Shown: one piece after another, positions 56,212 to 64,000 of the stretch
How the letters are laid out: every line of letters starts with the position of its first letter
Numbering within the stretch: the stretch's first letter is position 1
Source: Pseudoalteromonas ulvae UL12
GTDB lineage: Bacteria > Pseudomonadota > Gammaproteobacteria > Enterobacterales > Alteromonadaceae
Assembly (NCBI RefSeq): GCF_014925405.1
Contig: NZ_AQHJ01000026.1
Location: 96,010-160,009 of the forward strand
Length of the DNA stretch: 64,000 bases
Reading direction: 5' to 3'
Position numbers and translations under genes: made by a program
The notes under the pieces: model-generated
What the model saw: only the letters and a program-made list of their open reading frames with translations
Database searches by the model: none
What the model was told of the DNA's origin: nothing

Positions 56212-56856
56212 ATGAACCGCACTCGGATTGTGGTGTTAATTTCGGGCAGTGGCTCGAATTTACAAGCCATCATCGACGCGGTTCAAGCGGGTGATATCCA
56301 AGCCGATATTTGCGCTGTGATCAGTAACAGACCCAATGTGTTGGGTCTGGAACGTGCAGAAAAAGCAGGCATCACAACCGTGACTCTTGATCATAAAGAA
56401 TTTGAGTCTCGGGATGCATATGATGCCGCTTTGATGAATAAAATTGAGAGTTTTACACCAGATTTGGTTGTATTAGCTGGTTTTATGCGTATTCTAACCC
56501 CAAGCTTAGTGCAAAAATTTAAAGGAAAAATGTTGAACATTCATCCTTCTTTGTTGCCTAAGTATCAAGGTCTGAATACCCATCAAAGAGCGATTGATGC
56601 AGGTGACAGCGTTCACGGTGTAAGTGTGCATTTTGTGACAGAAGAATTAGATGGCGGTCCTGTCATAGTACAAGCCAAAGTTGATATCCTTCCAAATGAT
56701 ACAGCCGATACACTCGCGCAACGCGTTCATCAACAAGAGCATATTATTTATCCTTTGGTGGTCAAGTGGTTCAGTGAACAACGACTAACTATGGAAGCAC
56801 ATTATGCTGTTCTTGATAACAAAGAACTTCCTTCTGAAGGCGCGCAATACAATTAA
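56212..56856 (+). CDS. purN: Phosphoribosylglycinamide formyltransferase
   Basis: A 214-residue enzyme transferring formyl from 10-formyl-THF to GAR. Motifs: VVLISGSGSNLQAIIDAV at the start, GFMRILTPSLVQKF near residue 85, the catalytic Asn-His-Asp set in NIHPSLLPKYQGLNTHQ and GVSVHFVTEELDGGPVIVQ. It follows purM with no gap, a common gammaproteobacterial pair, and its end overlaps the next gene by 53 bp. Confidence 0.97.
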   Translation: MNRTRIVVLISGSGSNLQAIIDAVQAGDIQADICAVISNRPNVLGLERAEKAGITTVTLDHKEFESRDAYDAALMNKIESFTPDLVVLAGFMRILTPSLVQKFKGKMLNIHPSLLPKYQGLNTHQRAIDAGDSVHGVSVHFVTEELDGGPVIVQAKVDILPNDTADTLAQRVHQQEHIIYPLVVKWFSEQRLTMEAHYAVLDNKELPSEGAQYN

Positions 56857-57562
56857 AAACAATCAAAGTGCTCTTTCTCTACTGTTGAGCGCTTTGATTA
56901 TTTCCCCCTCTTTTGCAACTCAATTAAGCCAATATTCTGCTGAATACGATGTATTACGTAAAGGCGAGCGTTACGGCAGTGCAACTCGCACACTTACACA
57001 ACGTGATGATGGCCACTACGAAATTCGTTATAAAAGCGATATTAGCTGGATGGTTTTTTCTGATAAACGTACCGAGTCATCAGTATTCTCTTATTTAGAA
57101 GGTCAAATCACCCCTATCAATTATCGCATGCTCCGTGAAGGCACAGGCCGGGACAAAGACTATCAACTGTTTTTTGATACCGATAAAAAACAAGTGATCA
57201 GCAATCAAGAGAAGTTCCCCCTTAAAATTGAATGGGATGATCATTGGCAAGATGGGATCTCATATCAAGTACAGATGCGCCAAGAACTCAAGCAAGGTAA
57301 AGAAGAGTTTGATTACGAGCTAGTCGATAAAAAAGGCAATGTTCGTCATTATAAATTTAAGGTGCTCGGCAAAGAAACCATCACATTACCGATTGGCAAT
57401 GTCGAAGCGATTAAAATCGAACGCGTTTACGATAATGACAAACGCCAAGCCATCGCTTGGCTCTGCCCTGAAATGGACTATTTATTGGTAAGAATGTGGA
57501 AAGGTGAAAAAAATGTTGAACAGTTCGATGTTCAACTGAAATCATTTAACCCCAAACAGTAA
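56804..57562 (+). CDS. DUF3108 domain protein, exported
   Basis: A 252-residue periplasmic-type protein with an N-terminal signal peptide (ALSLLLSALIISPSFATQ) and the DUF3108 pattern YSAEYDVLRKGERYGSATRTL and WLCPEMDYLLVRMW. Function is unknown, but it commonly follows purMN (family context). The ATG at 56804 lies inside purN; GGAAG sits 6-7 nt upstream, so translation is probably coupled to purN. Confidence 0.85.
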   Translation: MLFLITKNFLLKARNTIKNNQSALSLLLSALIISPSFATQLSQYSAEYDVLRKGERYGSATRTLTQRDDGHYEIRYKSDISWMVFSDKRTESSVFSYLEGQITPINYRMLREGTGRDKDYQLFFDTDKKQVISNQEKFPLKIEWDDHWQDGISYQVQMRQELKQGKEEFDYELVDKKGNVRHYKFKVLGKETITLPIGNVEAIKIERVYDNDKRQAIAWLCPEMDYLLVRMWKGEKNVEQFDVQLKSFNPKQ

Positions 57563-57573
57563 TCATCAACTTA

Positions 57574-57600
57574 TAAACGTCTCCTCTGGAGACGTTTTCT
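57574..57600. terminator. Bidirectional terminator of the purMN operon and the amidotransferase gene
   Basis: AAACGTCTCC, loop TCT, GGAGACGTTTTCTT, a perfect GTCTCC/GGAGAC stem 11 bp after the DUF3108 stop. It just touches the end of the convergent gene. Confidence 0.82.
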
Positions 57601-58364
57601 TATTGAATTTCACCCAGCTTAAAAATCACTGACTCACCAGGTGCCATTTGATGCCATTGCTCATCGTTCGTAAGCGGACGAGTGGCGATTACGGTGACAA
57701 TGTCATTGGGAGTCGTTTCTTTTTGAAAGTCGACAATCAAATCAGCATCAATTAACGTCGCTTTTCCAAACGGCGCTCGACGAGTGATCCAATGCAAGTT
57801 ATTCGTACAATATGCTAAAACATACACGCCATCGGTTAATAACATATTAAACACCCCTTTTTCTCTGAGTGTATGGGCTAACTTAGCGATATATCGAAAA
57901 ACCGTCAGCATGCTGTTTGGTTTATTTGGGTATTTTTCTCGCACTTTATCAAGCAACCAACAAAACGCAAGTTCAGAGTCTGTGTTGCCAACCGGCCGAT
58001 AAAACTCGGGTTTTAAGTCTTGATAGTTAGAAAGTTGGCCATTATGAGCATAGGTTATTTCTTTACCCCATAACTCTCGTGTAAAGGGATGAGTGTTCTC
58101 AAGACACGTACGCCCTCGATTGCCTTGACGAATGTGACTGATCACAGAGCAGCTTTTGATTGGGTAGGCCCTGACTAACTTGGCTATTTCTGACTCACAA
58201 CTGGGTAGTGGGTCTTTAAAAGTACGACAGCCTTTGCCTTCATAAAAAGTAATCCCCCAGCCATCACGATGCGGGCCTGTATTACCGCCACGCTCTAATA
58301 AGCCAGAAAAACTGAAACATATATCTGTCGGCACATTTGCAGACATGCCAAGTAACTCACACAT
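57600..58364 (-). CDS. Class II glutamine amidotransferase (YafJ-like)
   Basis: A 254-residue Ntn-hydrolase. The ATG at 58364 is chosen because the protein then begins MCELLGMSANVPTDICFSF, placing the catalytic Cys at position 2 as required after Met removal. The glutamine-binding site is HIRQGNRGRTCLENTHPF and AHNGQLSNYQDLK, with NTDSELAFCWLLD further on. No synthase domain is attached. The acceptor substrate is unknown. Its 3' end meets the DUF3108 terminator. Confidence 0.88.
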   Translation of the reverse strand: MCELLGMSANVPTDICFSFSGLLERGGNTGPHRDGWGITFYEGKGCRTFKDPLPSCESEIAKLVRAYPIKSCSVISHIRQGNRGRTCLENTHPFTRELWGKEITYAHNGQLSNYQDLKPEFYRPVGNTDSELAFCWLLDKVREKYPNKPNSMLTVFRYIAKLAHTLREKGVFNMLLTDGVYVLAYCTNNLHWITRRAPFGKATLIDADLIVDFQKETTPNDIVTVIATRPLTNDEQWHQMAPGESVIFKLGEIQ

Positions 58365-58495
58365 AAAACAAAACTCATACAACTCGAACTTATTGGCAGT
58401 TTACTCAAGCCATTAAAAATAGCAATTTCAGCACTATGAATTATTATAAATTTCACTACTTGCAACCAATTTCACAACACGCTACTCTTACACAG

Positions 58496-58512
58496 TAGTG
58501 GTCAGACCTCTA
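58496..58512. promoter_or_regulatory. Candidate FadR operator upstream of fadE
   Basis: TAGTGGTCAGACCTCTA contains the TGGTCNGACC core of the FadR consensus AGCTGGTCCGACCTGTT without mismatch. It lies 16 bp before the fadE start, so binding of the acyl-CoA-responsive repressor would block transcription. Confidence 0.65.
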
Positions 58513-58527
58513 ATAAGGAAAATAAAC

Positions 58528-60975
58528 ATGACAATTATCTTGGTAGCCAGCTTGCTAACATTTTTAGCAATCGCCAGTTATCACCGTGCAAACTGGCATA
58601 CTTGTGTAGGTATAAGTATCGCGTTTATGTTGATAGGCAGTATCCTCGGTGCATTTTCAACGTTCAGTTGGTTGATATTTTTGGCAATTGTACTTCCGCT
58701 GTCTGTAACAAGTTTACGCCAGCAATACATTATAAAACCTATTTTTGCGGCATTTAAAAAAGTGACGCCAACCATGAGTGAAACAGAAAAATCTGCTATC
58801 GATGCCGGAACAACTTGGTGGGAAGCGGATTTATTTTGTGGTGATCCTGATTGGAATAAACTCCACAAATACCCAGTTCCTCGTTTGAACACTGAAGAGC
58901 AAGCGTTTATGGATGGTCCAGTTGAGACTGTGTGTAGCATGCTCGATGACTGGGAAGCGACTCATGAACTAACCGATTTACCACAAGATGTTTGGCAATA
59001 TTTAAAAGACAATAAGTTTTTTGCCATGATCATCAAAAAAGAATACGGTGGTCTTGAGTTTTCAGCATTTGCACAATCATGTGTGTTACAAAAGCTGACC
59101 AGTAAATCAACCCTACTTTCATCAATCGTCGGTGTTCCTAACTCGTTAGGTCCAGGTGAGCTATTACAGCACTATGGAACGAAAGAGCAAAAAGATCATT
59201 ACTTACCTCGCTTAGCCAGTGGACTAGAAATCCCTTGTTTTGCCCTTACCTCTCCTGAAGCAGGCTCTGACGCGAGTAGCATTCCTGACTATGGTGTGGT
59301 CTGCAAAGGAATGTGGCAAGGTGAAGAAGTACTCGGTTTGAATTTAACATGGAACAAGCGTTATATCACCCTTGCTCCTGTTGCGACAGTACTAGGCTTA
59401 GCGTTTAAACTGCGCGACCCTGATGGCTTGCTTGGAAACAATAAAGAGCCTGGGATCACGTGCGCCCTTATCCCTACGGATACGCCTGGAGTTGAGATTG
59501 GCCGTCGTCACTTCCCACTCAATGTGCCATTTCAAAATGGTCCAACCAAAGGTGAGAATGTATTTGTGCCTATCGACTACATCATTGGTGGTCCAAAAAT
59601 GGCCGGCCAAGGTTGGAGAATGTTGGTTGAATGTCTTTCTGTTGGTCGTGCGATCACTCTGCCATCTAATTCAGCCGGTGGTGTAAAAGCAATTGCACTA
59701 GCGAGTGGCTCGTATAGTCGTATTCGTCGCCAGTTCCGTTTACCGATTGGCCAAATGGAAGGTGTTGAAGAGTCTTTGGCTAAATTAGCCGGTTATGCGT
59801 ATAGCTCTGATGCCGCTGTGAGCATGTCAACTGGTGCTGTCGATTTAGGTGAGAAACCTTCGGTTGTCTCTGCAATTATTAAGTATCACTTGACTGAGCA
59901 AATGCGTGATTCAACTATGCATGCTATGGACATTCATGGTGGTAAAGGGATCATGCTTGGGCCAAACAATTATCTTGGTCGCGGTTATCAAGGTGCGCCT
60001 ATTGCAATTACTGTAGAAGGGGCCAATATCCTCACCCGTAACATGATCATTTATGGTCAAGGTGCAATCCGTTGCCATCCGTTTGTATTAGATGAGCTTG
60101 CATCATGTTCTATTGAAGATAAAGAAGAGGCCCTACGTGCCTTCGATACCGCATTAATGGGTCATATCGGTTACACCATCTCAAGCTTTGTCCGCACATT
60201 CTGGTTAGGATTAACCGGCGCTAAATTTGCAAAAACACCGTTTAAAGATGAAACCGCTGAGTTTTACCAAACAGCGTCTCGCTTTAGTGCTTCGTTAGCA
60301 CTTATGTCAGACATTTGTATGGCGGTATTTGGTGGCTCATTAAAACGTAAAGAGCGGATATCTGCTCGTTTAGGTGATTTACTCAGTTATCTTTATTTAG
60401 TCTCAGCAACACTTAAGCGTTATAACGATGAAGGTCGCAAAAAAGAAGACTTCGCACTGGTACAGTGGAGCTGTCAAGAGCATCTCTATCACTGCCAACG
60501 CGCATTGGCGGACTTAATTAATAACATGCCTTTTGCACCGTTACGTGCATTGTTAAAGGTTATTTTATTCCCTTGGGGCCGTCCCGTTCGCAAACCAACG
60601 GATACATTAGAACATAAAGTTGCACACTTATTACAAGTTCCAAGTGCAACACGTGATCGCCTAGCCAATCATATTTATCTCACTAATGAACCGAATAACT
60701 TAATCGGACGTCAGGAACAGACACTAAAGGATATTTTAGCTGTTGAGCCTATCTTTGATAAAATCTGCTTAGCTAAAGGTCAAAAACTGCCATTCTTTGC
60801 TTTAGATAAAGTCGCAGCAATGGGTCTTGAACTAAATGTGATCAATGAAAAAGAAGCTGACATGCTGATTAAGGCAGAAGTCGCTCGATTACAAGTCATT
60901 GATGTTGATGACTTTGATCCTGAAGATCTTAAAGCTGGTGCAGCACGCAGCAGTAAAAAGAGTAAAGCGGCTTAA
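58528..60975 (+). CDS. fadE: Acyl-CoA dehydrogenase FadE
   Basis: An 815-residue membrane-associated flavoenzyme doing the first step of fatty acid beta-oxidation; E. coli FadE is 814. Two N-terminal hydrophobic segments (~1-50) precede the dehydrogenase domain with [20 protein letters not shown] near residue 250, [16 protein letters not shown] near 280 and [20 protein letters not shown] near 475. A C-terminal DUF1974-type extension follows from about 535. The ATG at 58528 is chosen because AAGGA lies 8 nt before it. Probably controlled by the FadR-like site upstream. Confidence 0.95.
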   Translation: MTIILVASLLTFLAIASYHRANWHTCVGISIAFMLIGSILGAFSTFSWLIFLAIVLPLSVTSLRQQYIIKPIFAAFKKVTPTMSETEKSAIDAGTTWWEADLFCGDPDWNKLHKYPVPRLNTEEQAFMDGPVETVCSMLDDWEATHELTDLPQDVWQYLKDNKFFAMIIKKEYGGLEFSAFAQSCVLQKLTSKSTLLSSIVGVPNSLGPGELLQHYGTKEQKDHYLPRLASGLEIPCFALTSPEAGSDASSIPDYGVVCKGMWQGEEVLGLNLTWNKRYITLAPVATVLGLAFKLRDPDGLLGNNKEPGITCALIPTDTPGVEIGRRHFPLNVPFQNGPTKGENVFVPIDYIIGGPKMAGQGWRMLVECLSVGRAITLPSNSAGGVKAIALASGSYSRIRRQFRLPIGQMEGVEESLAKLAGYAYSSDAAVSMSTGAVDLGEKPSVVSAIIKYHLTEQMRDSTMHAMDIHGGKGIMLGPNNYLGRGYQGAPIAITVEGANILTRNMIIYGQGAIRCHPFVLDELASCSIEDKEEALRAFDTALMGHIGYTISSFVRTFWLGLTGAKFAKTPFKDETAEFYQTASRFSASLALMSDICMAVFGGSLKRKERISARLGDLLSYLYLVSATLKRYNDEGRKKEDFALVQWSCQEHLYHCQRALADLINNMPFAPLRALLKVILFPWGRPVRKPTDTLEHKVAHLLQVPSATRDRLANHIYLTNEPNNLIGRQEQTLKDILAVEPIFDKICLAKGQKLPFFALDKVAAMGLELNVINEKEADMLIKAEVARLQVIDVDDFDPEDLKAGAARSSKKSKAA

Positions 60976-62045
60976 ATAAATAAGCCTCCAACCAGATATA
61001 TTCCCCAAACCAGAGCGATGTGCTCTGGTTTTTTTTCTGCAAAATATAAACACATGATACTGATCCACCATAAAATGATGGCAAGATAACCCTGACCAAA
61101 CACAACAAATATAGCGATAGTCAGTAAAGTACAGCCAACGACACTACTCAATAAGCGCATGCGTTTAAATGGCCAAGCTTGATTAAGTGAAAGCAAAAAT
61201 AACTCGTAGTCTTTGGCTATCTTCTTGACCTCAATATGCAGTGTAAGTAATAACAGCAAGGTTAAAAAGCCAGAGAAATAACCCGCCAAATAAATCATAT
61301 CAGCTCGTTCAGTCGCCAACACACACATCGCAGAAAAAATCACCAGAATACACGCCATACGCCAAAGCAATATCTGATAATGATGAAGATAAAAGCTCAG
61401 CCATAGCCGTCTTTGATCTGTGACTGAAAAGCGACTTTGCCAACTAATAGGTGGTATAAACAGACATAACAGCGTGATAAAGCACCAACTCACCATAATA
61501 GCGAATAAGCTTAATTCAGACCAATACACACTCGATATCGCAGCGAGGAAACAGAAAATCACACTTTGTTGCATCCGATACAAAGATAAAAAACCAAGTA
61601 AGAGCTGTAAAACAATAAAGAGAATAAACGGGCTGTTTTGCTTAATTTGTGCGGCGTTCATCGACAATAATACAAACAGCGAACACCAAATAAATACATG
61701 TGACAGTAGTAAATTACGTGCATCAGCGAGCCATAACCACCAAGAGTTTTGGGCTAAACTGCGTTGAAAACTACGCTGTTTTGTATTTAATAGTGCATGA
61801 TTAAGCGCATAAAAATAAAGCGTTTGACCTGCCAAAAAACACCACGCCACCCATGCTTGGACGACCTCGCCTCCTTGCGCTTTAATGACTTTGCCTAAAC
61901 TCATAAAAATCAGCAAAACAATGCCAGGCAGTGCACTGGCCAACAGCATAAATAAAAAGCCTAACAATTGCTTTAATTGCTGCGATAACAGACTGATTTC
62001 ATATCGAAAGGCTTGGCTACGATAACGATAAAACGCGCTAAACAT
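60972..62045 (-). CDS. ABC-type transporter permease-like membrane protein
   Basis: A 357-residue inner-membrane protein with about 8-10 hydrophobic segments, including [23 protein letters not shown] and [16 protein letters not shown], and few charged regions between. It has no recognised family but overlaps the adjoining ATPase gene by 8 bp (ATGTTTAG), the usual arrangement for two-gene ABC exporters. The ATG at 62045 is preferred for this overlap. Its 3' end overlaps fadE by 4 bp and contains the fadE terminator in antisense. Substrate unknown. Confidence 0.7.
   Translation of the reverse strand: MFSAFYRYRSQAFRYEISLLSQQLKQLLGFLFMLLASALPGIVLLIFMSLGKVIKAQGGEVVQAWVAWCFLAGQTLYFYALNHALLNTKQRSFQRSLAQNSWWLWLADARNLLLSHVFIWCSLFVLLSMNAAQIKQNSPFILFIVLQLLLGFLSLYRMQQSVIFCFLAAISSVYWSELSLFAIMVSWCFITLLCLFIPPISWQSRFSVTDQRRLWLSFYLHHYQILLWRMACILVIFSAMCVLATERADMIYLAGYFSGFLTLLLLLTLHIEVKKIAKDYELFLLSLNQAWPFKRMRLLSSVVGCTLLTIAIFVVFGQGYLAIILWWISIMCLYFAEKKPEHIALVWGIYLVGGLFI
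61007..61036 (+). terminator. fadE terminator embedded in the convergent permease gene
   Basis: AAACCAGAGC, loop GATGT, GCTCTGGTTTTTTTTC, 32 bp after the fadE stop. It lies inside the last codons of the permease gene on the opposite strand. Confidence 0.85.
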
Positions 62046-62622
62046 TATCAAGAGCCTGTAATTCAAATCCAATGCCTACAAAGGGGTCGGGTTCATGGCA
62101 AGTAATGATCACCTGACCTTTTCTCTTCGTCAGTAAGGTTAATAAAAATTGCAGGCTTGTTTCATCCAAGGCAGCACTAGGCTCATCTAACAAGGTTAAA
62201 GGGACATCACGAGCTAATGCTGTGATCAATTGTAATTTTTTTAAACTGCCCGAAGATAAATCGCCAACCTGAGTATTTAATTGAATATCAAAAGACAGCC
62301 CTGTAATAAGCGCTACAGGCCAAGGCAATTGCCAGCAGGCACACACCAGCTCTATGACTTGCTTTGCAGTCAGAAACTCAGGGAATTGAATTTTATCCGA
62401 CGCCAAAGCCACCTGTTGATTTGCATTTTTTAGTTGTTGGCCAAAAAGCTCAAGACTGCCAGATTGAGCCTTAATTAGCCCTGCAATAATGGCAAATAAA
62501 GTGGTCTTCCCTCGCCCATTGGCTGCAACTAAGCATGTCCTCGTCGATGCAAGACACACAGAATAGTTTTGAAACAGGGGTTTATTATTAAAATGATGAT
62601 TTAAACCTGTTATGGCTAACAT
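62038..62622 (-). CDS. ABC transporter ATP-binding protein
   Basis: A 194-residue nucleotide-binding subunit. Walker A is VAANGRGKTTLFAIIAGL near residue 35 (the second Gly-Ser position is altered to GRGKTT), the signature is LSSGSLKKLQLITALARD near 124 and Walker B LTLLDEPSAALDE near 145, followed by the switch His in IITCHEPDP. Small size and a partner of ~360 residues recall CcmA-like or simple export systems. First gene of the pair; no substrate clue. Confidence 0.85.
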   Translation of the reverse strand: MLAITGLNHHFNNKPLFQNYSVCLASTRTCLVAANGRGKTTLFAIIAGLIKAQSGSLELFGQQLKNANQQVALASDKIQFPEFLTAKQVIELVCACWQLPWPVALITGLSFDIQLNTQVGDLSSGSLKKLQLITALARDVPLTLLDEPSAALDETSLQFLLTLLTKRKGQVIITCHEPDPFVGIGFELQALDNV

Positions 62623-62746
62623 AATACACCGATTAAGTTTTTCGTCATGATATCAACCAATCAACGAAACCTACACCATTTCAATAATCATTGAACACTT
62701 TCAAGCACCCAAATGAGGACATTAACTGAATAGTTACGTCATGAAA
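62623..62746. other. Short spacer upstream of the ABC genes
   Basis: A 124-bp spacer holding the presumed promoter of the ABC pair. I see nothing else in it. Confidence 0.35.
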
Positions 62747-63354
62747 TTTTAGGATTTTAGGATTTTAGGATTTTAGGATTTTAGGATTTTAGGATTTTAG
62801 GATTTTAGGATTTTAGGATTTTAGGATTTTAGGATTTTAGGATTTTAGGATTTTAGGATTTTAGGATTTTAGGATTTTAGGATTTTAGGATTTTAGGATT
62901 TTAGGATTTTAGGATTTTAGGATTTTAGGATTTTAGGATTTTAGGATTTTAGGATTTTAGGATTTTAGGATTTTAGGATTTTAGGATTTTAGGATTTTAG
63001 GATTTTAGGATTTTAGGATTTTAGGATTTTAGGATTTTAGGATTTTAGGATTTTAGGATTTTAGGATTTTAGGATTTTAGGATTTTAGGATTTTAGGATT
63101 TTAGGATTTTAGGATTTTAGGATTTTAGGATTTTAGGATTTTAGGATTTTAGGATTTTAGGATTTTAGGATTTTAGGATTTTAGGATTTTAGGATTTTAG
63201 GATTTTAGGATTTTAGGATTTTAGGATTTTAGGATTTTAGGATTTTAGGATTTTAGGATTTTAGGATTTTAGGATTTTAGGATTTTAGGATTTTAGGATT
63301 TTAGGATTTTAGGATTTTAGGATTTTAGGATTTTAGGATTTTAGGATTTTAGGA
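62747..63354. repeat. 76 perfect tandem copies of TTTTAGGA (8 bp)
   Basis: The unit TTTTAGGA is repeated 76 times with no mismatch that I can find, 608 bp in all. Every reading frame in both directions has a stop, so it is not coding. It lies directly downstream of the tRNA-Asp array and upstream of the ABC genes. Confidence 0.97.
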
Positions 63355-63381
63355 TAAATCTGAGAGACTTGATAAATCAAG

Positions 63382-63458
63382 TGGCGGAGTGGACGGGACT
63401 CGAACCCGCGACCCCCGGCGTGACAGGCCGGTATTCTAACCAACTGAACTACCACTCC
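63382..63458 (-). tRNA. tRNA-Asp (GUC), array copy 1 (promoter-distal)
   Basis: Minus strand: 77 nt starting GGAGTGGTAGTTCAGTTGG, anticodon loop CTGTCAC (GTC), GGTTCGAGTCC T arm and an encoded CCA. The trailer contains ACTTGAT/ATCAAGT, which can form a hairpin or pair with ATCAAG in the leader. Confidence 0.96.
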
Positions 63459-63491
63459 GCAGTGGTATATAACTTGATGCTTAATATCTGT

Positions 63492-63568
63492 TGGCGGAGT
63501 GGACGGGACTCGAACCCGCGACCCCCGGCGTGACAGGCCGGTATTCTAACCAACTGAACTACCACTCC
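63492..63568 (-). tRNA. tRNA-Asp (GUC), array copy 2
   Basis: Same tRNA and encoded CCA. Flanking arms TTAATATCT (leader) and AGATATTAA (trailer) are complementary over 9 bp. Confidence 0.96.
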
Positions 63569-63595
63569 GCAGAGATATTAATGCTATTTACTTGT

Positions 63596-63672
63596 TGGCG
63601 GAGTGGACGGGACTCGAACCCGCGACCCCCGGCGTGACAGGCCGGTATTCTAACCAACTGAACTACCACTCC
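63596..63672 (-). tRNA. tRNA-Asp (GUC), array copy 3
   Basis: Same tRNA. Flanking arms ATTTACTT and AAGTAAAT are complementary over 8 bp, with a sequence different from the other copies. Confidence 0.96.
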
Positions 63673-63703
63673 GCTGTAAGTAAATCTGTTGAATATTGCA
63701 TGT

Positions 63704-63780
63704 TGGCGGAGTGGACGGGACTCGAACCCGCGACCCCCGGCGTGACAGGCCGGTATTCTAACCAACTGAACTACCACTCC
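63704..63780 (-). tRNA. tRNA-Asp (GUC), array copy 4
   Basis: Same tRNA. The leader GTTGAATAACGCAT pairs with the trailer ATGCAATATTCAAC except at two central positions. Confidence 0.96.
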
Positions 63781-63818
63781 GCATAATGCGTTATTCAACT
63801 TATTAAATTATATTCTGT

Positions 63819-63895
63819 TGGCGGAGTGGACGGGACTCGAACCCGCGACCCCCGGCGTGACAGGCCGGTATTCTAACCAACTGAACTACCACTCC
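63819..63895 (-). tRNA. tRNA-Asp (GUC), array copy 5
   Basis: Same tRNA. Flanking arms TTATATTC and GAATATAA are complementary over 8 bp. Confidence 0.96.
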
Positions 63896-63942
63896 ACAAA
63901 GGAATATAACTCAATAAAGTGCCTTTCGGCGATGTAAGTATT

Positions 63943-64000
63943 TGGCGGAGTGGACGGGACTCGAACCCGCGACCCCCGGCGTGACAGGCCGGTATTCTAA
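63943..64000 (-). tRNA. tRNA-Asp (GUC), array copy 6, cut by the window edge
   Basis: The 3' part of the same tRNA, with encoded CCA, T arm and anticodon region; the 5' part lies beyond the window. Confidence 0.9.

Noticed and set aside
62747..63354. Octamer array as telomere, CRISPR or coding repeat
   Set aside because: No spacers, stop codons in every frame, and it is flanked by ordinary chromosomal genes.
63559..63798. Open frames on both strands through the tRNA-Asp genes (e.g. VVQLVRIPACHAGGRGFES)
   Set aside because: These are translations of tRNA genes, a common false annotation.

Overview
The window looks like the chromosome of a marine gammaproteobacterium of the order Alteromonadales, most likely Pseudoalteromonas or a close relative. 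This rests on the BadF-type GlcNAc kinase next to nagA, the TonB-dependent receptors, the DUF3334 gene, cmoAB, purMN followed by a DUF3108 gene, the AT-rich spacers and two very large tRNA arrays. This is inference from gene content; no database search was run.

Layout. 1-1335: GlcNAc catabolism (nagK, nagA running off the left edge) with a palindromic operator. 1628-2575: a CBS-pair protein and a NYN-domain protein. 2684-6923: an iron-uptake block, Fur box, response regulator, sensor kinase, second Fur box, and a TonB-dependent receptor broken by a frameshift, with two short tandem repeats placed at control points. 7259-13600: a second TonB receptor, an unknown membrane protein, a small conserved protein, an M14-family enzyme and a 2OG-Fe(II) oxygenase. 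13601-16656: a gene-poor accessory stretch with one trypsin-like protease and a cluster of structured repeats and REP-like palindromes. 16657-26255: sbcB, an oxidoreductase, glutathione peroxidase, ldhA, a sodium symporter, a phosphopantetheinyl transferase, a MITE, lysC under a lysine riboswitch, and nhaD. 26416-31005: a three-gene MukFEB/MksFEB-type condensin operon with no nuclease partner. 31200-38644: ompA-like, a DUF2235 hydrolase, pyrC, a GAF-GGDEF-EAL protein, tRNA-Ser and nadA.

38768-41018 holds 16 tandem tRNA-Lys(UUU) genes on an exact 145-bp period behind one stable-RNA-type promoter. 41222-45969 is the tolQRAB-pal-cpoB envelope operon. A candidate small RNA lies in the next spacer. 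ruvCAB and aspS follow, then DUF72, a YgjP-like peptidase, DUF3334, cmoA-cmoB, purM-purN-DUF3108, a class II glutamine amidotransferase, fadE with a FadR-like operator, and a two-gene ABC transporter.

The right end (62747-64000) is the most striking part. It has 76 perfect copies of an 8-bp unit, then at least six tRNA-Asp(GUC) genes, five of which can be checked and are each flanked by their own different inverted repeat. Most genes are ordinary core genes. The unusual biology lies in repeats and RNA: the two tRNA arrays, the octamer array, the structured repeats near 15.4-16.1 kb, repeats at the iron genes, the SD-sequestering hairpin of the lysC riboswitch and the candidate small RNA.
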